Origin: Salinisphaera sp. T31B1
GTDB lineage: Bacteria > Pseudomonadota > Gammaproteobacteria > Nevskiales > Salinisphaeraceae
Length of the DNA: 64,000 nt
Reading direction: 5' to 3'
Assembly: GCF_040361275.1 (NCBI RefSeq)
Contig: NZ_APNH01000005.1
Coordinates: 124,001 to 188,000, forward strand
The notes below the pieces were generated by a model, which was not told the origin of the DNA, ran no database searches, and worked only from the letters and a program-made list of their open reading frames with translations. This document shows positions 10,430-19,064 of this stretch, piece by piece. The position numbers and the translations under genes were made by a program. Position 1 is the first letter of the stretch. Every line of letters begins with the position of its first letter.

Positions 10430-12178
10430 TCATTTACGTTGTAGCGCACGCCTGAGATGTTCCAGTTCGTGCGCGGCCTCGGCATCCAGTGGCCCGGCGT
10501 CCAGTCGCGCCAGTAACGCGTCGTAGCGCTGGCGCATCGACGATCGGGAGCCGGTATCGGCCGAGAGTCGTTCGATCGCCTCGTCGAAGGCCTGGGCGCG
10601 CTGTTCGTCGTTGCCCGGCGGGGTGGTGCCCGCAATCTGTTGTAACCGGTCGAAAAACCGATGCTCGCGATAGCGTTCCAGCCAACGCGATACCGGGATA
10701 GTTGGGTTGTTCGAGAAAAACTCAATCGCCTGGGTCAATATTTCTGTTCCCTTGGTCCGACTGTCGCGCAGTGCGTCCAGGTCTTTCACGCGGGCGGCCA
10801 GGCCCGTGTCGGATAGCAGTAACGACAACGCACGGCTGACCGGCGTAACCCGGATATCGTGGTCTCCCAGTTTTTTATCGGCCGCGCGCGGGGCCTTTGA
10901 ATGCGCGGCGGAATACATCTGGCGCAGATCGTCGGCGGGCAGACGCGCCAGCTCGGCCAGCTCGCCGATCAGCTCGCTGCGGAAAGCCTCGGGCGGCAAC
11001 GCATTGATCGGTTCGCGCGCGTTCTCGATCAGCGCGGCGCGCCCATCGGGCGATGCCAGATCGGCGTCGCGTGTCAGTCCCTCGATAAGCACTCGGGAAG
11101 CCGGCTGTGCCGCATCGATCGCCCGGGCGAAACGGGCCGGTCCGTCGGGGCCACGCACCAGCGTATCCGGGTCTTCGCCCTCGGGAAGAAACAGAAACCG
11201 CACACGCCGGGCGCCGCGCATCACCGGCAGGCTCTGGGCCAGCGCCTTGTCGGCCGCGCGCACGCCCGCCGCGTCGCCATCGAAGCAGAACACCACTTCC
11301 TGGGTATGACGAAACAGGGTAGTCAGATGCGACGCCGTGGTGGCCGTACCCAGGGTGGCGACCGCATTGGGAAAGCCGTGCTGGGCGAGGGCGATCACAT
11401 CCATATACCCCTCGACCACGATCAAGCGCGGCAAATCGCGCAAGGCCTGGCGCGCCTCGAACAGCCCGTACATGTGATCGGACTTGTGGAACAACGGCGT
11501 TTCCGGCGAATTCAGATACTTGGCCTTGTCGTCACCCAGCGTGCGGCCGCCGAAAGCGATGGTGCGCCCGCGTGAGTCGCGGATGGGGAACATCAGTCGA
11601 TTACGAAAGCGGTCGAAATGACCGCCGGAGTCCCGGGCTATCAAAAGCCCGGCCGTCTCGGCCGCGCCGCGGTCGCGCAGGCGCTCGGTCAGGGTGTTCC
11701 ACCCGTCGGGTGCATAACCCAGCCCGTATTCACGCGCCATCTCGCCGGTCACGCCGCGATCCTTGAGATACTCGATAACCCCCGGGTTGCGCCGCAGCTC
11801 GGCGCGGTAAAGTCGGTCGGCGATACGCAGCGCTTCGAATAGCGGGTCGCGCGGCGGCCCGGCACTGGCGCTCGACTGGGCGTCCTGGGGAATGTCCAGA
11901 CCGGCCGCATGGGCCAGCACTTCGACCGCGTCGCGGAACTCCAGGCGATCGTATTCCATCAGGAAACTGATCGCCGTACCGTGCGCGCCGCAACCGAAGC
12001 AGTGATAGAACTGCTTGCTGGGCGATACGGTGAACGAAGGTGATTTTTCGTCGTGAAACGGACAACAGGCCGCGTATTCGCGACCTGTCTTTTTCAGCGG
12101 TACCCGCGCGTCTACCAGCGCGACGATGTCGGTACGCTCGAGCAGCTGGTCGATGAAGTCCTGCGGAATACGGGCCAT
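10430..12178 (-). CDS. dnaG: DNA primase DnaG
   Basis: The 582-residue protein has the three DnaG domains. The N-terminal zinc finger is built from CCPFHDEKS and YHCFGCGAHG (about residues 38-66). A central TOPRIM core contains LIVVEGYMDVIALAQ and FCFDGDAAG. The C-terminal part should bind the replicative helicase. It synthesises RNA primers at the replication fork. It sits in the usual place between rpsU-yqeY and rpoD; the 129-base gap to rpoD may hold an internal rpoD promoter. Confidence 0.97.
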   Translation of the reverse strand: MARIPQDFIDQLLERTDIVALVDARVPLKKTGREYAACCPFHDEKSPSFTVSPSKQFYHCFGCGAHGTAISFLMEYDRLEFRDAVEVLAHAAGLDIPQDAQSSASAGPPRDPLFEALRIADRLYRAELRRNPGVIEYLKDRGVTGEMAREYGLGYAPDGWNTLTERLRDRGAAETAGLLIARDSGGHFDRFRNRLMFPIRDSRGRTIAFGGRTLGDDKAKYLNSPETPLFHKSDHMYGLFEARQALRDLPRLIVVEGYMDVIALAQHGFPNAVATLGTATTASHLTTLFRHTQEVVFCFDGDAAGVRAADKALAQSLPVMRGARRVRFLFLPEGEDPDTLVRGPDGPARFARAIDAAQPASRVLIEGLTRDADLASPDGRAALIENAREPINALPPEAFRSELIGELAELARLPADDLRQMYSAAHSKAPRAADKKLGDHDIRVTPVSRALSLLLSDTGLAARVKDLDALRDSRTKGTEILTQAIEFFSNNPTIPVSRWLERYREHRFFDRLQQIAGTTPPGNDEQRAQAFDEAIERLSADTGSRSSMRQRYDALLARLDAGPLDAEAAHELEHLRRALQRK

Positions 12179-12229
12179 ACGCGTGCTTTTCGTCCCCGAT
12201 CCGAAGGTCGCGGCCGCGCCCGACGCGGG

Positions 12230-12676
12230 TCAGCCCTGTAAGCGCGCCTTCAGCCGCTGGCTGACGACCGCCATGTCGGCCTGGCCCTGCAGCCGGCCTT
12301 TGAGCGTGCCCATCACCGCGCCCATGTCGCGCATCGAAGACGCGTCGTGCTCGGCGATCGCCGACTCGATGGCGCGATCGATCTCGGCTTCCGACAGCTG
12401 CGCAGGCTGGTAATGCTCGAGCACGCCGATTTCGGCGGCTTCGGCATCGGCCAGTTCGTCACGGCCTGCATCCCGGTACTGGGTTTCAGCATCGCGACGT
12501 TGCTTGATCATTTTCTCGAGCACCGCCAGGATATCGGCATCGTCGAGTTCGGTGCGTTCGTCGACTTCCCGTTGCTTCACGGCCGCCATGAGCATGCGGA
12601 TAACCGCCAGGCGCTCCTTGTCGCGCGTGCGCATGGCCGATTTCATATCGTCCTGTAGCTGGGCTTTGAGACTCAA
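12230..12676 (-). CDS. GatB/YqeY-domain protein
   Basis: A 148-residue soluble protein of the YqeY family, whose domain resembles the tRNA-binding tail of GatB. Typical phrases are MKSAMRTRDKERLAVIRMLMAAVKQREVDER near the start (given by its ends MKSAM and VDER) and MRDMGAVMGTLKGRLQGQADM near the end. Its biochemical role is not established; it may help tRNA-dependent amidation. The gene is inserted between rpsU and dnaG, a common arrangement outside enterobacteria, and follows a terminator-like hairpin. Confidence 0.93.
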   Translation of the reverse strand: MSLKAQLQDDMKSAMRTRDKERLAVIRMLMAAVKQREVDERTELDDADILAVLEKMIKQRRDAETQYRDAGRDELADAEAAEIGVLEHYQPAQLSEAEIDRAIESAIAEHDASSMRDMGAVMGTLKGRLQGQADMAVVSQRLKARLQG

Positions 12677-12710
12677 GCGAACTCCCTCGTCTGGCGATAC
12701 GGGCTGGAAA

Positions 12711-12738
12711 ATAAAAACAGCGGCTCGAGGCCGCTGTT
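12711..12738 (-). terminator. Intrinsic terminator or attenuator after rpsU
   Basis: On the minus strand ACAGCGGC and GCCGCTGT form an 8-bp stem with a 5-base loop, followed by TTTTATTTT. It lies about 40 bases after the rpsU stop and before yqeY. It would lower expression of yqeY-dnaG-rpoD relative to rpsU, as the known rpsU-dnaG terminator does in E. coli. Confidence 0.8.
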
Positions 12739-12775
12739 CAATACGTCGAAACTGGCAGCGCGCCGCGGCCGACGA

Positions 12776-12991
12776 CTAATACTGACGCGTGAACCGCTGC
12801 TGCTCGCGCTGAAGCTTCTTCGCGTGACGCTTGACCGCGGCAGCGCGTTTGCGCTTACGGGTCTGGCAGGGCTTTTCAAAGAACTCGCGACGGCGTACTT
12901 CGGTGACAACGCCCGCTTTCTCGCAGCTGCGTTTGAAACGACGCAGGGCGACTTCGAACGGTTCGTTTTCTTTGACGCGTACGCTAGGCAT
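12776..12991 (-). CDS. rpsU: 30S ribosomal protein S21
   Basis: The 71-residue basic protein reads [20 protein letters not shown] at its start and carries the S21 hallmarks KRSCEKAGV and [17 protein letters not shown]. The ATG at 12991 gives the exact S21 N-terminus; an upstream in-frame start at 13054 is rejected. It is the first gene of the macromolecular-synthesis operon and diverges from tsaD across about 110 bases. Confidence 0.98.
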   Translation of the reverse strand: MPSVRVKENEPFEVALRRFKRSCEKAGVVTEVRRREFFEKPCQTRKRKRAAAVKRHAKKLQREQQRFTRQY

Positions 12992-13101
12992 TGAGCAATC
13001 ACTCTCCGGGAATATTCGGTGTGTCGGGTATCCGGCGGTGGGTGGAATACGCACCCACGCGCTAGAATAGGACGCAGAATCTTAATGGCTGCTTCTGAGT
13101 T

Positions 13102-14130
13102 TTGCAACGACCCTCTATCATTCTCGGTATCGAGAGCTCCTGCGACGAGACCGCGGCCGCCGTTTACCACGGCGAGCAAGGCCTGATCGCGCATGCCCTG
13201 CATAGTCAGGTGGCCCTGCACGCCGATTATGGCGGCGTCGTGCCCGAACTGGCATCCAGGGATCATATCCGCAAGATCACGCCGCTGATCGAGCAGGTGC
13301 TGGCTGATGCGGGCCAGCCCTCGCTGACCGGTATCGCCTACACGCGTGGCCCCGGCTTGGTCGGGGCGCTGCTGGTCGGCGCATCGGTGGCCGCCGGTCT
13401 GGGGATGAGCCGCGCGCTGCCGGTATTGGGTGTCCATCACATGGAAGGACACCTGCTGTCGCCGTTGCTCGAGGACGATCCGCCCGCGTTTCCGTTCGTG
13501 GCCCTGTTAGTCTCTGGCGGCCACACCCTGCTGGTTGCCGTCGAGGGCGTCGGGCGTTACCGGGTGTTGGGCCAGAGCCTGGACGATGCGGTCGGCGAGG
13601 CGTTCGACAAGAGCGCGAAAATGCTGGGACTGGGTTATCCCGGCGGGCCAGCGCTCGCAGCGTTGGCTGCCGACGGCGACCCGCAGGCCTACGCATTTCC
13701 CCGTCCCATGCTCAAGCGGGCCGGGCTGGATCTGTCGTTTTCCGGGCTGAAGACGGCCGTGATGCTCGCGATCAAGGATGCGGCCGGTGCCGAGGCATCG
13801 GCGGATATCGCCGCCAGCTTCGAGCAGGCGGTGGTGGACACGCTCACGACCAAATGTCGAAGAGCGCTCCGACAAACGGGCATGGCACGCTTGGTGGTGG
13901 CCGGCGGGGTCGGGGCCAATCGTCGGCTGCGCCAGACGTTGACGAAACAGGCGGCGCACGACGGTTTCGGCCTGTATTTCCCGCGCGCCGAGTTCTGTAC
14001 CGACAACGCCGCCATGATCGCTCTTGTCGGCCATCTGCGCCGCGCGGAGATGTGCTGCGGCCTATCGACGGCCGATGCCAAGCCGCGCTGGTCCCTCGAT
14101 ACCCTGGTTCCGCCGGGCGTACCGGCGTAG
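13102..14130 (+). CDS. tsaD: tRNA N6-adenosine threonylcarbamoyltransferase TsaD
   Basis: The 342-residue protein begins [17 protein letters not shown], the TsaD/Kae1 signature. It carries the metal-binding pair in GVHHMEGHL (about residues 110-118) and [10 protein letters not shown]. With TsaB, TsaC and TsaE it makes t6A37 in ANN-decoding tRNAs; tsaC is also in this window at 23006. The only start that gives the right N-terminus is a TTG at 13102, as the nearby ATG at 13085 is out of frame. It diverges from rpsU, a classic arrangement. Confidence 0.96.
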   Translation: MQRPSIILGIESSCDETAAAVYHGEQGLIAHALHSQVALHADYGGVVPELASRDHIRKITPLIEQVLADAGQPSLTGIAYTRGPGLVGALLVGASVAAGLGMSRALPVLGVHHMEGHLLSPLLEDDPPAFPFVALLVSGGHTLLVAVEGVGRYRVLGQSLDDAVGEAFDKSAKMLGLGYPGGPALAALAADGDPQAYAFPRPMLKRAGLDLSFSGLKTAVMLAIKDAAGAEASADIAASFEQAVVDTLTTKCRRALRQTGMARLVVAGGVGANRRLRQTLTKQAAHDGFGLYFPRAEFCTDNAAMIALVGHLRRAEMCCGLSTADAKPRWSLDTLVPPGVPA

Positions 14131-14134
14131 CCGG

Positions 14135-15049
14135 TCAGCTGAGCAGGCCCAGCCATAGCGGCAGGGTGAGCATGGCGAGCAGCGTCTGGCCGGTGATCAG
14201 CCCGGCCATGAGATCGCTGTCGCCGCCGAGTTCGCGCGCCAGCACATAGGCCGAGGTCGAGGTGGACATCGCCGTGAACAATAGCGCCACGTCGCGGGTG
14301 ACCGGATCCAGCCCGAGCAGCAACGCGGCGAGCATCGCCAGGGCCGGCAGCGCGACAAGCTTGATTGCGCTGGCGACCCAGAACGCCCGCCCGGCCCGCA
14401 TCAGCACCGCCGGACGCAGCGCAACGCCGACGGCCAGCAGCCCCAGCGGTAGGGCGGCGCGGCCCGTCAACCCCAGCAGCGCGTCGCTCCAGCCGGGCAA
14501 CCCGATCCCGGACAAATTCAGTACGATTCCGGCGATACACGCCAGGATGAGCGGATTGCGCAACAGCTCGAGCACGCTGCGCCACAAGCCAGTGCGCCCG
14601 AGTGTGCCGGCTGCGATGAAGCAGCCAACGCAGAGCACGTTCACGGTGGGCACCATGAGCGCGATCGCGACTGCCGAGGCTGTGGTGCCGGCCGCGCCGT
14701 GCAGCGCGGTGGCGCCTGCGATGGCCACATAGGTATTGAAGCGCAGCGCGCCCTGAAAGACCGATGTGAAAGCCGGGCCGCTCAGGCGCAAGCGCCAGCG
14801 CAGCATCCAAAGGACGGTCGCGAAGACCAGCAGGCTGCCGATCACCACGACCGCCAGCCGCCCGATAGGCACCTCTGCGACTGGGGCAATCGCGAGGGTA
14901 TGCGTCAGCAGCGCGGGAAATAGCACGTAGTAGATCAGACGTTCGGCCCGGGGCCAGAAATCACCGCCGGGATAGCGCATCCAGCCGAGCGCTGCACCGA
15001 CGAGTATCAACAGGAACAATGGGCCAAGCGCGTTCTGAACAGCCAGCAT
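14135..15049 (-). CDS. AEC-family (auxin efflux carrier type) permease
   Basis: The 304-residue membrane protein has about ten hydrophobic segments with polar breaks near the middle. Its opening, MLAVQNALGPLFLLILVGAA, matches the family PF03547 (AEC, including malonate carriers such as MdcF). The frame is open up to 15235, but the ATG at 15049 is chosen because upstream residues are not membrane-like and would run into folB. It is convergent with tsaD (4-base gap) and divergent from folB. The substrate is unknown. Confidence 0.85.
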   Translation of the reverse strand: MLAVQNALGPLFLLILVGAALGWMRYPGGDFWPRAERLIYYVLFPALLTHTLAIAPVAEVPIGRLAVVVIGSLLVFATVLWMLRWRLRLSGPAFTSVFQGALRFNTYVAIAGATALHGAAGTTASAVAIALMVPTVNVLCVGCFIAAGTLGRTGLWRSVLELLRNPLILACIAGIVLNLSGIGLPGWSDALLGLTGRAALPLGLLAVGVALRPAVLMRAGRAFWVASAIKLVALPALAMLAALLLGLDPVTRDVALLFTAMSTSTSAYVLARELGGDSDLMAGLITGQTLLAMLTLPLWLGLLS

Positions 15050-15207
15050 GGGCGGGCGGATCCTTGTCTGGATAACAGCTGACGCGGGGCGTGCCCGGTC
15101 GACGACGGAGGATTGTGGCATGCACAGATGATTTGCGTCCGGTGCTAAGCTTGCCGCTGCGGGAATAGGCACGCGAGGTGTCGGTCGCTCGGGCCGGCGG
15201 ATCGCCC

Positions 15208-15214
15208 GAGGAGG
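15208..15214 (+). promoter_or_regulatory. Strong ribosome binding site supporting a TTG start of folB
   Basis: GAGGAGG lies 4 bases before the TTG at 15219. Its strength fixes that TTG as the start codon of folB, since no ATG or GTG in frame gives a plausible N-terminus. Confidence 0.8.
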
Positions 15215-15218
15215 CTGT

Positions 15219-15575
15219 TTGGACACTATCTTCATCGACGGGCTGAGCGTCGATACGCGTATCGGCGTCTACGGCTGGGAGCGTCGGATTCGCCAGCGTG
15301 TCGTCATTGATCTGGCCATGGATTTCGATATCCGGCCTGCTGCGGCGGCCGATGATGTCGATCTGACGCTGGACTACAAATCGGTCGCCAAACGGGTAAT
15401 CGCCTATGTCGAAGCCGCTGAGTTCCTGCTGGTGGAAACCCTGTCCGAGCGTGTCGCTGAGCTCATTCTGAACGAGTTCCCGGTCGCCCGGGTCTCGCTC
15501 AAGCTCAACAAGCCTTATGCGCTGCGCGGTGCGGCCGGCGTGGGGGTGCGCCTGATCCGGAGCCGCAATCCATGA
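15219..15575 (+). CDS. folB: Dihydroneopterin aldolase FolB
   Basis: The 118-residue protein opens DTIFIDGLSVDTRIGVYGWE, the FolB signature, and ends with SLKLNKPYALRGAAGVGV, which includes the conserved catalytic lysine. It cleaves 7,8-dihydroneopterin to 6-hydroxymethyl-dihydropterin in folate synthesis. The start is TTG behind a strong GAGGAGG. The stop overlaps the folK start in ATGA, so the two are translationally coupled. Confidence 0.96.
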   Translation: MDTIFIDGLSVDTRIGVYGWERRIRQRVVIDLAMDFDIRPAAAADDVDLTLDYKSVAKRVIAYVEAAEFLLVETLSERVAELILNEFPVARVSLKLNKPYALRGAAGVGVRLIRSRNP

Positions 15576-16075
15576 CCGCCGTCTTCGTCGGCTTGGGCAG
15601 CAACATCCAGCCGCATGCCCACGTACCGCTCGCCTTGCATTTGCTCGAGCGCAGCTTCGGCGCGCTGCAGGTCTCGCCCGTCTATCAGTGTCCGGCGGTC
15701 GGATTCGATGGGGAGGATTTCGTCAATCTCGTCGTCGGGTTTGACACCGCCACCGACGTCCATGCACTGCAGGACCAGCTTCGCGATATCGAAGCCGCCT
15801 GTGGCCGCGACCGCGCCGAAGCGATGGCCTCCCGGACGATGGATATCGATCTGCTGCTCTACGGCGATCTGATCGTCGACGACGACCGCCTCTGCCTGCC
15901 GCGTTCGGATATTGTCGAATACGCGTTCGTGCTCAGGCCGCTTGCCGAATTGGTGCCCGAGTCGGAACACCCGGTGCTCAGACGCAGCTACCGGGCACTT
16001 TGGGAGGCGTTCGATGATCCCGGCCAACCCCTGACCGAGATCACGCTTCGGACCAACGAGCCGCTCAGTCGCTAG
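15572..16075 (+). CDS. folK: 2-amino-4-hydroxy-6-hydroxymethyldihydropteridine pyrophosphokinase FolK
   Basis: The 167-residue protein begins MTAVFVGLGSNIQPH, the FolK start, and carries SRTMDIDLLLYGD (about residues 86-98), where the two aspartates bind the Mg ions of ATP. It activates hydroxymethyl-dihydropterin for dihydropteroate synthase and acts directly after FolB. Its TAG stop lies in a CTAG that also supplies the stop of the convergent folM. Confidence 0.96.
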   Translation: MTAVFVGLGSNIQPHAHVPLALHLLERSFGALQVSPVYQCPAVGFDGEDFVNLVVGFDTATDVHALQDQLRDIEAACGRDRAEAMASRTMDIDLLLYGDLIVDDDRLCLPRSDIVEYAFVLRPLAELVPESEHPVLRRSYRALWEAFDDPGQPLTEITLRTNEPLSR

Positions 16076-16815
16076 CCACCAAGCCGGCGGCCGCCGTCGA
16101 CCGCAATGACCGCGCCGGTCTGGAAATCGTTGCCCATGATCGCCGCGATCGCGCGATAGACATGCTCGGGCGTGCCCGTTCGACGCAGCGGTGTGTCCGC
16201 GATGATCGCCTCACGGCAGGCCGGGTCATGCCACGCCTCGAAGCTCAACGGACCGGGCTGGATGACGTTGACCTTGATCGCAGGGGCCAACCGTTTTGCC
16301 TGGGACAACGCCAGACTCTGCAGGCCGGCCTTGGTCGCGCAGTACACGTCGTATTCCGAGACGGGCCGGTCCGCGTGGATATCGGTGATATGCACGATAT
16401 CGGCCGGTGTCGCGGCGGAACCGGTCATCAGCGGCGCGAGCGAGGTGTTGAGCAGATACGGCGCGAGCATGTGAACCTCGAAAAAGGCCTGGAACTGGTC
16501 GGCGGCATCCGTCGGGGTGCTGCGGGTCGGCGCGAATGCCGAGGCGTTGTGCACGATGGCGCGCAAGCCGGAGACCACGGCGCCGATGCGCTGCGCGATT
16601 GCCAGGCAGCTATCACGATCGCCGAACTCGCCCTGGACCAGTTGCGCACCGCGTGCGGCTAGCCGTTCGATCTCGTCGGTATGGCTGCGATATTGGGCGA
16701 TCACCGCATAGCCGTCGTCGATGAACCGATGGGCCAGATGTGCCCCGACGTTGCGATTGGCGCCGGTAATCAGGATCTGTTCGTAGTGCTGGGAAGAGGA
16801 CTCTGTCACGGACAA
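16072..16815 (-). CDS. folM: Dihydromonapterin reductase-like SDR (FolM)
   Basis: The 247-residue short-chain dehydrogenase has TGANRNVGAHL (about 17-27) as its cofactor loop. The arginine in this loop is a hallmark of the FolM/pteridine reductase group, which prefers NADPH. The catalytic YxxxK is in YDVYCATKAG, and DGGRRLGG ends the protein. FolM reduces dihydromonapterin or dihydrofolate. Location beside folB-folK strengthens the assignment. It is convergent with folK, sharing four bases. Confidence 0.9.
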   Translation of the reverse strand: MSVTESSSQHYEQILITGANRNVGAHLAHRFIDDGYAVIAQYRSHTDEIERLAARGAQLVQGEFGDRDSCLAIAQRIGAVVSGLRAIVHNASAFAPTRSTPTDAADQFQAFFEVHMLAPYLLNTSLAPLMTGSAATPADIVHITDIHADRPVSEYDVYCATKAGLQSLALSQAKRLAPAIKVNVIQPGPLSFEAWHDPACREAIIADTPLRRTGTPEHVYRAIAAIMGNDFQTGAVIAVDGGRRLGG

Positions 16816-16901
16816 ATCATCGGCCTCGCGGTATAGTTCGACGCCCGTTGGCGGCCCGCGGGCCGTTGCGGTCTTCCAATTCTTGCCGCCTGGTTACGTC
16901 T

Positions 16902-17708
16902 ATGGACTGGTATCAGATGTTAGTGCTCGCGATTGTGCAGGGCATTACCGAGTTCCTGCCAATCTCGAGTTCGGCGCACCTCATCCTGGTGCCGCATTTT
17001 CTTGGCTGGACGGATCAGGGGCTGGGCTTCGATCTGGCCATGCATCTGGGCACGCTGGTCGCGGTGATCGTCTATTTCCGTCGCGATGTAACCCGACTGC
17101 TTACGGCATGGATACAGTCGATGGTCGCAGGCCGCCGGGATGGCGATGTGGCGATGGCCTGGGGACTGGTGCTGGCTACGATACCTGCGGTGATCGCGGG
17201 GCTGGCGATCGGCCTGATGGGCGAGGACATGCTGCGCGCGCCCGGCATCATCGCCACCACCAGCATCGTCTTCGGGTTGCTGCTCGGCCTGGCCGATGCC
17301 CGGCCTCGGCGCGATCGTGAACCCACGGACCTTGGATGGCGCGAGTACCTTGGCATCGGCCTGCTGCAGGCGGTCGCGCTCATTCCCGGCTCCTCGCGTT
17401 CTGGCATGACCATTCTCGGCGGCCGCGCCTTTGGCTTGAGCCGGCCCGCGGCCGCGCGGGTATCGTTCTTCATGGCCATTCCGATCACCGTGGCCGCCAT
17501 TGCCTTCGAGATCGTGTTGCTGCTGGATGCGCAGACTGCGACGCCGTGGGGTCAGATGGGCGTCGCAGCGGTCCTGGCCTGCGTGAGCGCGATGATCGCG
17601 ATCCACTACTTCCTGCGCATGCTTCAGTCGATGAGCATGATGGTGTTCGTGGTCTACCGTCTGCTGCTGGGTATTCTGCTGTTCGCGATCTTCGGCTGGT
17701 CCGGCTAG
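16902..17708 (+). CDS. uppP: Undecaprenyl-diphosphatase UppP (BacA)
   Basis: The 268-residue membrane protein starts MDWYQMLVLAIVQGITEFLP and has the two family motifs: GITEFLPISSSAHL (about 13-26) and the PGSSRSGMT phosphatase motif (about 164-172). It dephosphorylates undecaprenyl diphosphate so that the lipid carrier can be reused in cell-wall synthesis. Overproduction is known to give bacitracin resistance. The ATG at 16902 is chosen over an upstream frame extension that lacks family similarity. It is divergent from folM and convergent with cca. Confidence 0.97.
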   Translation: MDWYQMLVLAIVQGITEFLPISSSAHLILVPHFLGWTDQGLGFDLAMHLGTLVAVIVYFRRDVTRLLTAWIQSMVAGRRDGDVAMAWGLVLATIPAVIAGLAIGLMGEDMLRAPGIIATTSIVFGLLLGLADARPRRDREPTDLGWREYLGIGLLQAVALIPGSSRSGMTILGGRAFGLSRPAAARVSFFMAIPITVAAIAFEIVLLLDAQTATPWGQMGVAAVLACVSAMIAIHYFLRMLQSMSMMVFVVYRLLLGILLFAIFGWSG

Positions 17709-17718
17709 CCGGACCAGC
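17695..17718. repeat. 24-bp perfect palindrome at the uppP stop codon
   Basis: GCTGGTCCGGCT followed directly by its reverse complement spans the uppP stop codon. It could form a hairpin or cruciform at the 3' end of the mRNA, but there is no T-tract, so it is not a standard terminator. Confidence 0.6.
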
Positions 17719-17752
17719 GGGCACCGGGCTGGCCCTGATACGGGCCTGAAAG

Positions 17753-17794
17753 ACCGCCCCGCCCGAGCTGAGCCCTCGGCCGTGCAGGGGCGGT
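17753..17794 (-). terminator. Possible weak terminator after cca
   Basis: ACCGCCCC and GGGGCGGT pair across a 26-base inner region that itself contains CCGAG and CTCGG. The structure begins immediately after the cca stop on the minus strand and is followed only by TCTTTC. It may end the cca transcript or act for both convergent genes. Confidence 0.4.
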
Positions 17795-19015
17795 TCAGCC
17801 GGCGAGCACGTCGGCGATCGCTCGTGTCCGTTCACGGGCCAGTGCCGCGCCGATATCCGCGCCTCGCAGCCCCGCACGCACCAGCGGTTCGGCCGTCACT
17901 GCACGTGCTGCTTCGAAAGCGGCGCGCGCCCGGGCCGGCTGCGCATAGTGCCGATATTCGAAGCCCAGGCGGCCTCTGACATCGGCATCGCAAACCGCGA
18001 GCAGCGTCTCGAGTCGCTCGGGGCGCCGGAATGCGTCAAGGCCTTCGAAGAGTTTGAGCAGCGTCGCCGGGCGCAGTTCGTACAGCCGATGGATATGGGT
18101 ATGCCAGCGAGCGGTCAAGCGTCCGGCGTCTCGCAGGGCCTTGGGCACGCCCAGGCGCAGGCTGGCCTGCTCGGCGGGCGCCACGCCGCGCTCTTCGTGG
18201 CCATGATGAGCGGGCAGCATGCGCGCTGGGGTCGAAGCCTTGCCGTAGTCATGACACAGCGCGGCATAACGCGCGCTCAGATCGCCACCCGCCGCGGCGA
18301 CCTGGGCGAGCACGAGCAGCGTGTGCACACCGCTATCGATCTCCGGATGGTGACGAACCGGCTGGATGACACCGAACAGATCGTTCAATTCCGGAAAAAG
18401 TCGGGCGAGCGCGCCGGCCCGACGCAGCAGATAGAAGAACAGATGTGGCTCGTCGTGCATGAGTGCACGTTCGCTTTCGGCCCAGACGCGCTCGGGCACG
18501 AGATGATCCACCTCGCCGTTGGCGACCATCGTCTTCAGCAGCTCCAGTGTTTCGTCGGCCACCGTGAAGCCCAGTGGCGCGAATCGGGTGTAATAGCGTG
18601 CCAGTCGCAACAGACGAACCGGGTCTTCGACGAAGGCCGGCGAGACATGCCGAAGCACGCGTGCCTGGATATCGGCCTGGCCGTCGTGGGGGTCGATCAA
18701 CCGGCCGTCGTCGCTGCGCGCGATGGCGTTGATGGTCAGATCGCGCCGAACCAGATCCTCTTCCAGCGTCACACCGGGCTCGGCATGAAACACGAATCCG
18801 TGATAACCGCGACCGGACTTGCGTTCGGTGCGTGCAAGGGCGTGTTCTTCACGGGTTTCGGGATGCAGAAAGACCGGAAAATCCCGTCCGACCGGCGTAT
18901 ACCCGGCCTGGATCATCTGTTCCGGGGTGGCTCCCACAACCACCCAGTCGCGATCGGCGCCGGGCTGGCCTAGCAGCATGTCCCGGACCGCCCCGCCCAC
19001 GAGATAGCGTTCCAA
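17795..19015 (-). CDS. cca: Multifunctional CCA-adding tRNA nucleotidyltransferase
   Basis: The 406-residue protein starts ERYLVGGAVRDMLLG, followed by DRDWVVVGATPEQM, where the DxD metal ligands lie. RRDLTINAIA and the ATP-reading EDPVRLLRLARYYTRF follow. An HD domain (ALCHDYGK, about residue 250) marks the gammaproteobacterial multifunctional type with phosphatase and phosphodiesterase activity. It builds or repairs the 3' CCA of tRNAs. The start is TTG, with no better in-frame choice and no strong ribosome binding site. Confidence 0.95.
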   Translation of the reverse strand: MERYLVGGAVRDMLLGQPGADRDWVVVGATPEQMIQAGYTPVGRDFPVFLHPETREEHALARTERKSGRGYHGFVFHAEPGVTLEEDLVRRDLTINAIARSDDGRLIDPHDGQADIQARVLRHVSPAFVEDPVRLLRLARYYTRFAPLGFTVADETLELLKTMVANGEVDHLVPERVWAESERALMHDEPHLFFYLLRRAGALARLFPELNDLFGVIQPVRHHPEIDSGVHTLLVLAQVAAAGGDLSARYAALCHDYGKASTPARMLPAHHGHEERGVAPAEQASLRLGVPKALRDAGRLTARWHTHIHRLYELRPATLLKLFEGLDAFRRPERLETLLAVCDADVRGRLGFEYRHYAQPARARAAFEAARAVTAEPLVRAGLRGADIGAALARERTRAIADVLAG

Positions 19016-19064
19016 GGCTAGCGCCCGAACGCCGGGCCGAACGCCGCGGTCATCGTTGGGCTCA

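Noticed and set aside
17695..17718. Perfect palindrome at the uppP end as an intrinsic terminator
   Set aside because: No T-tract follows on either strand, so it is listed only as a palindrome.
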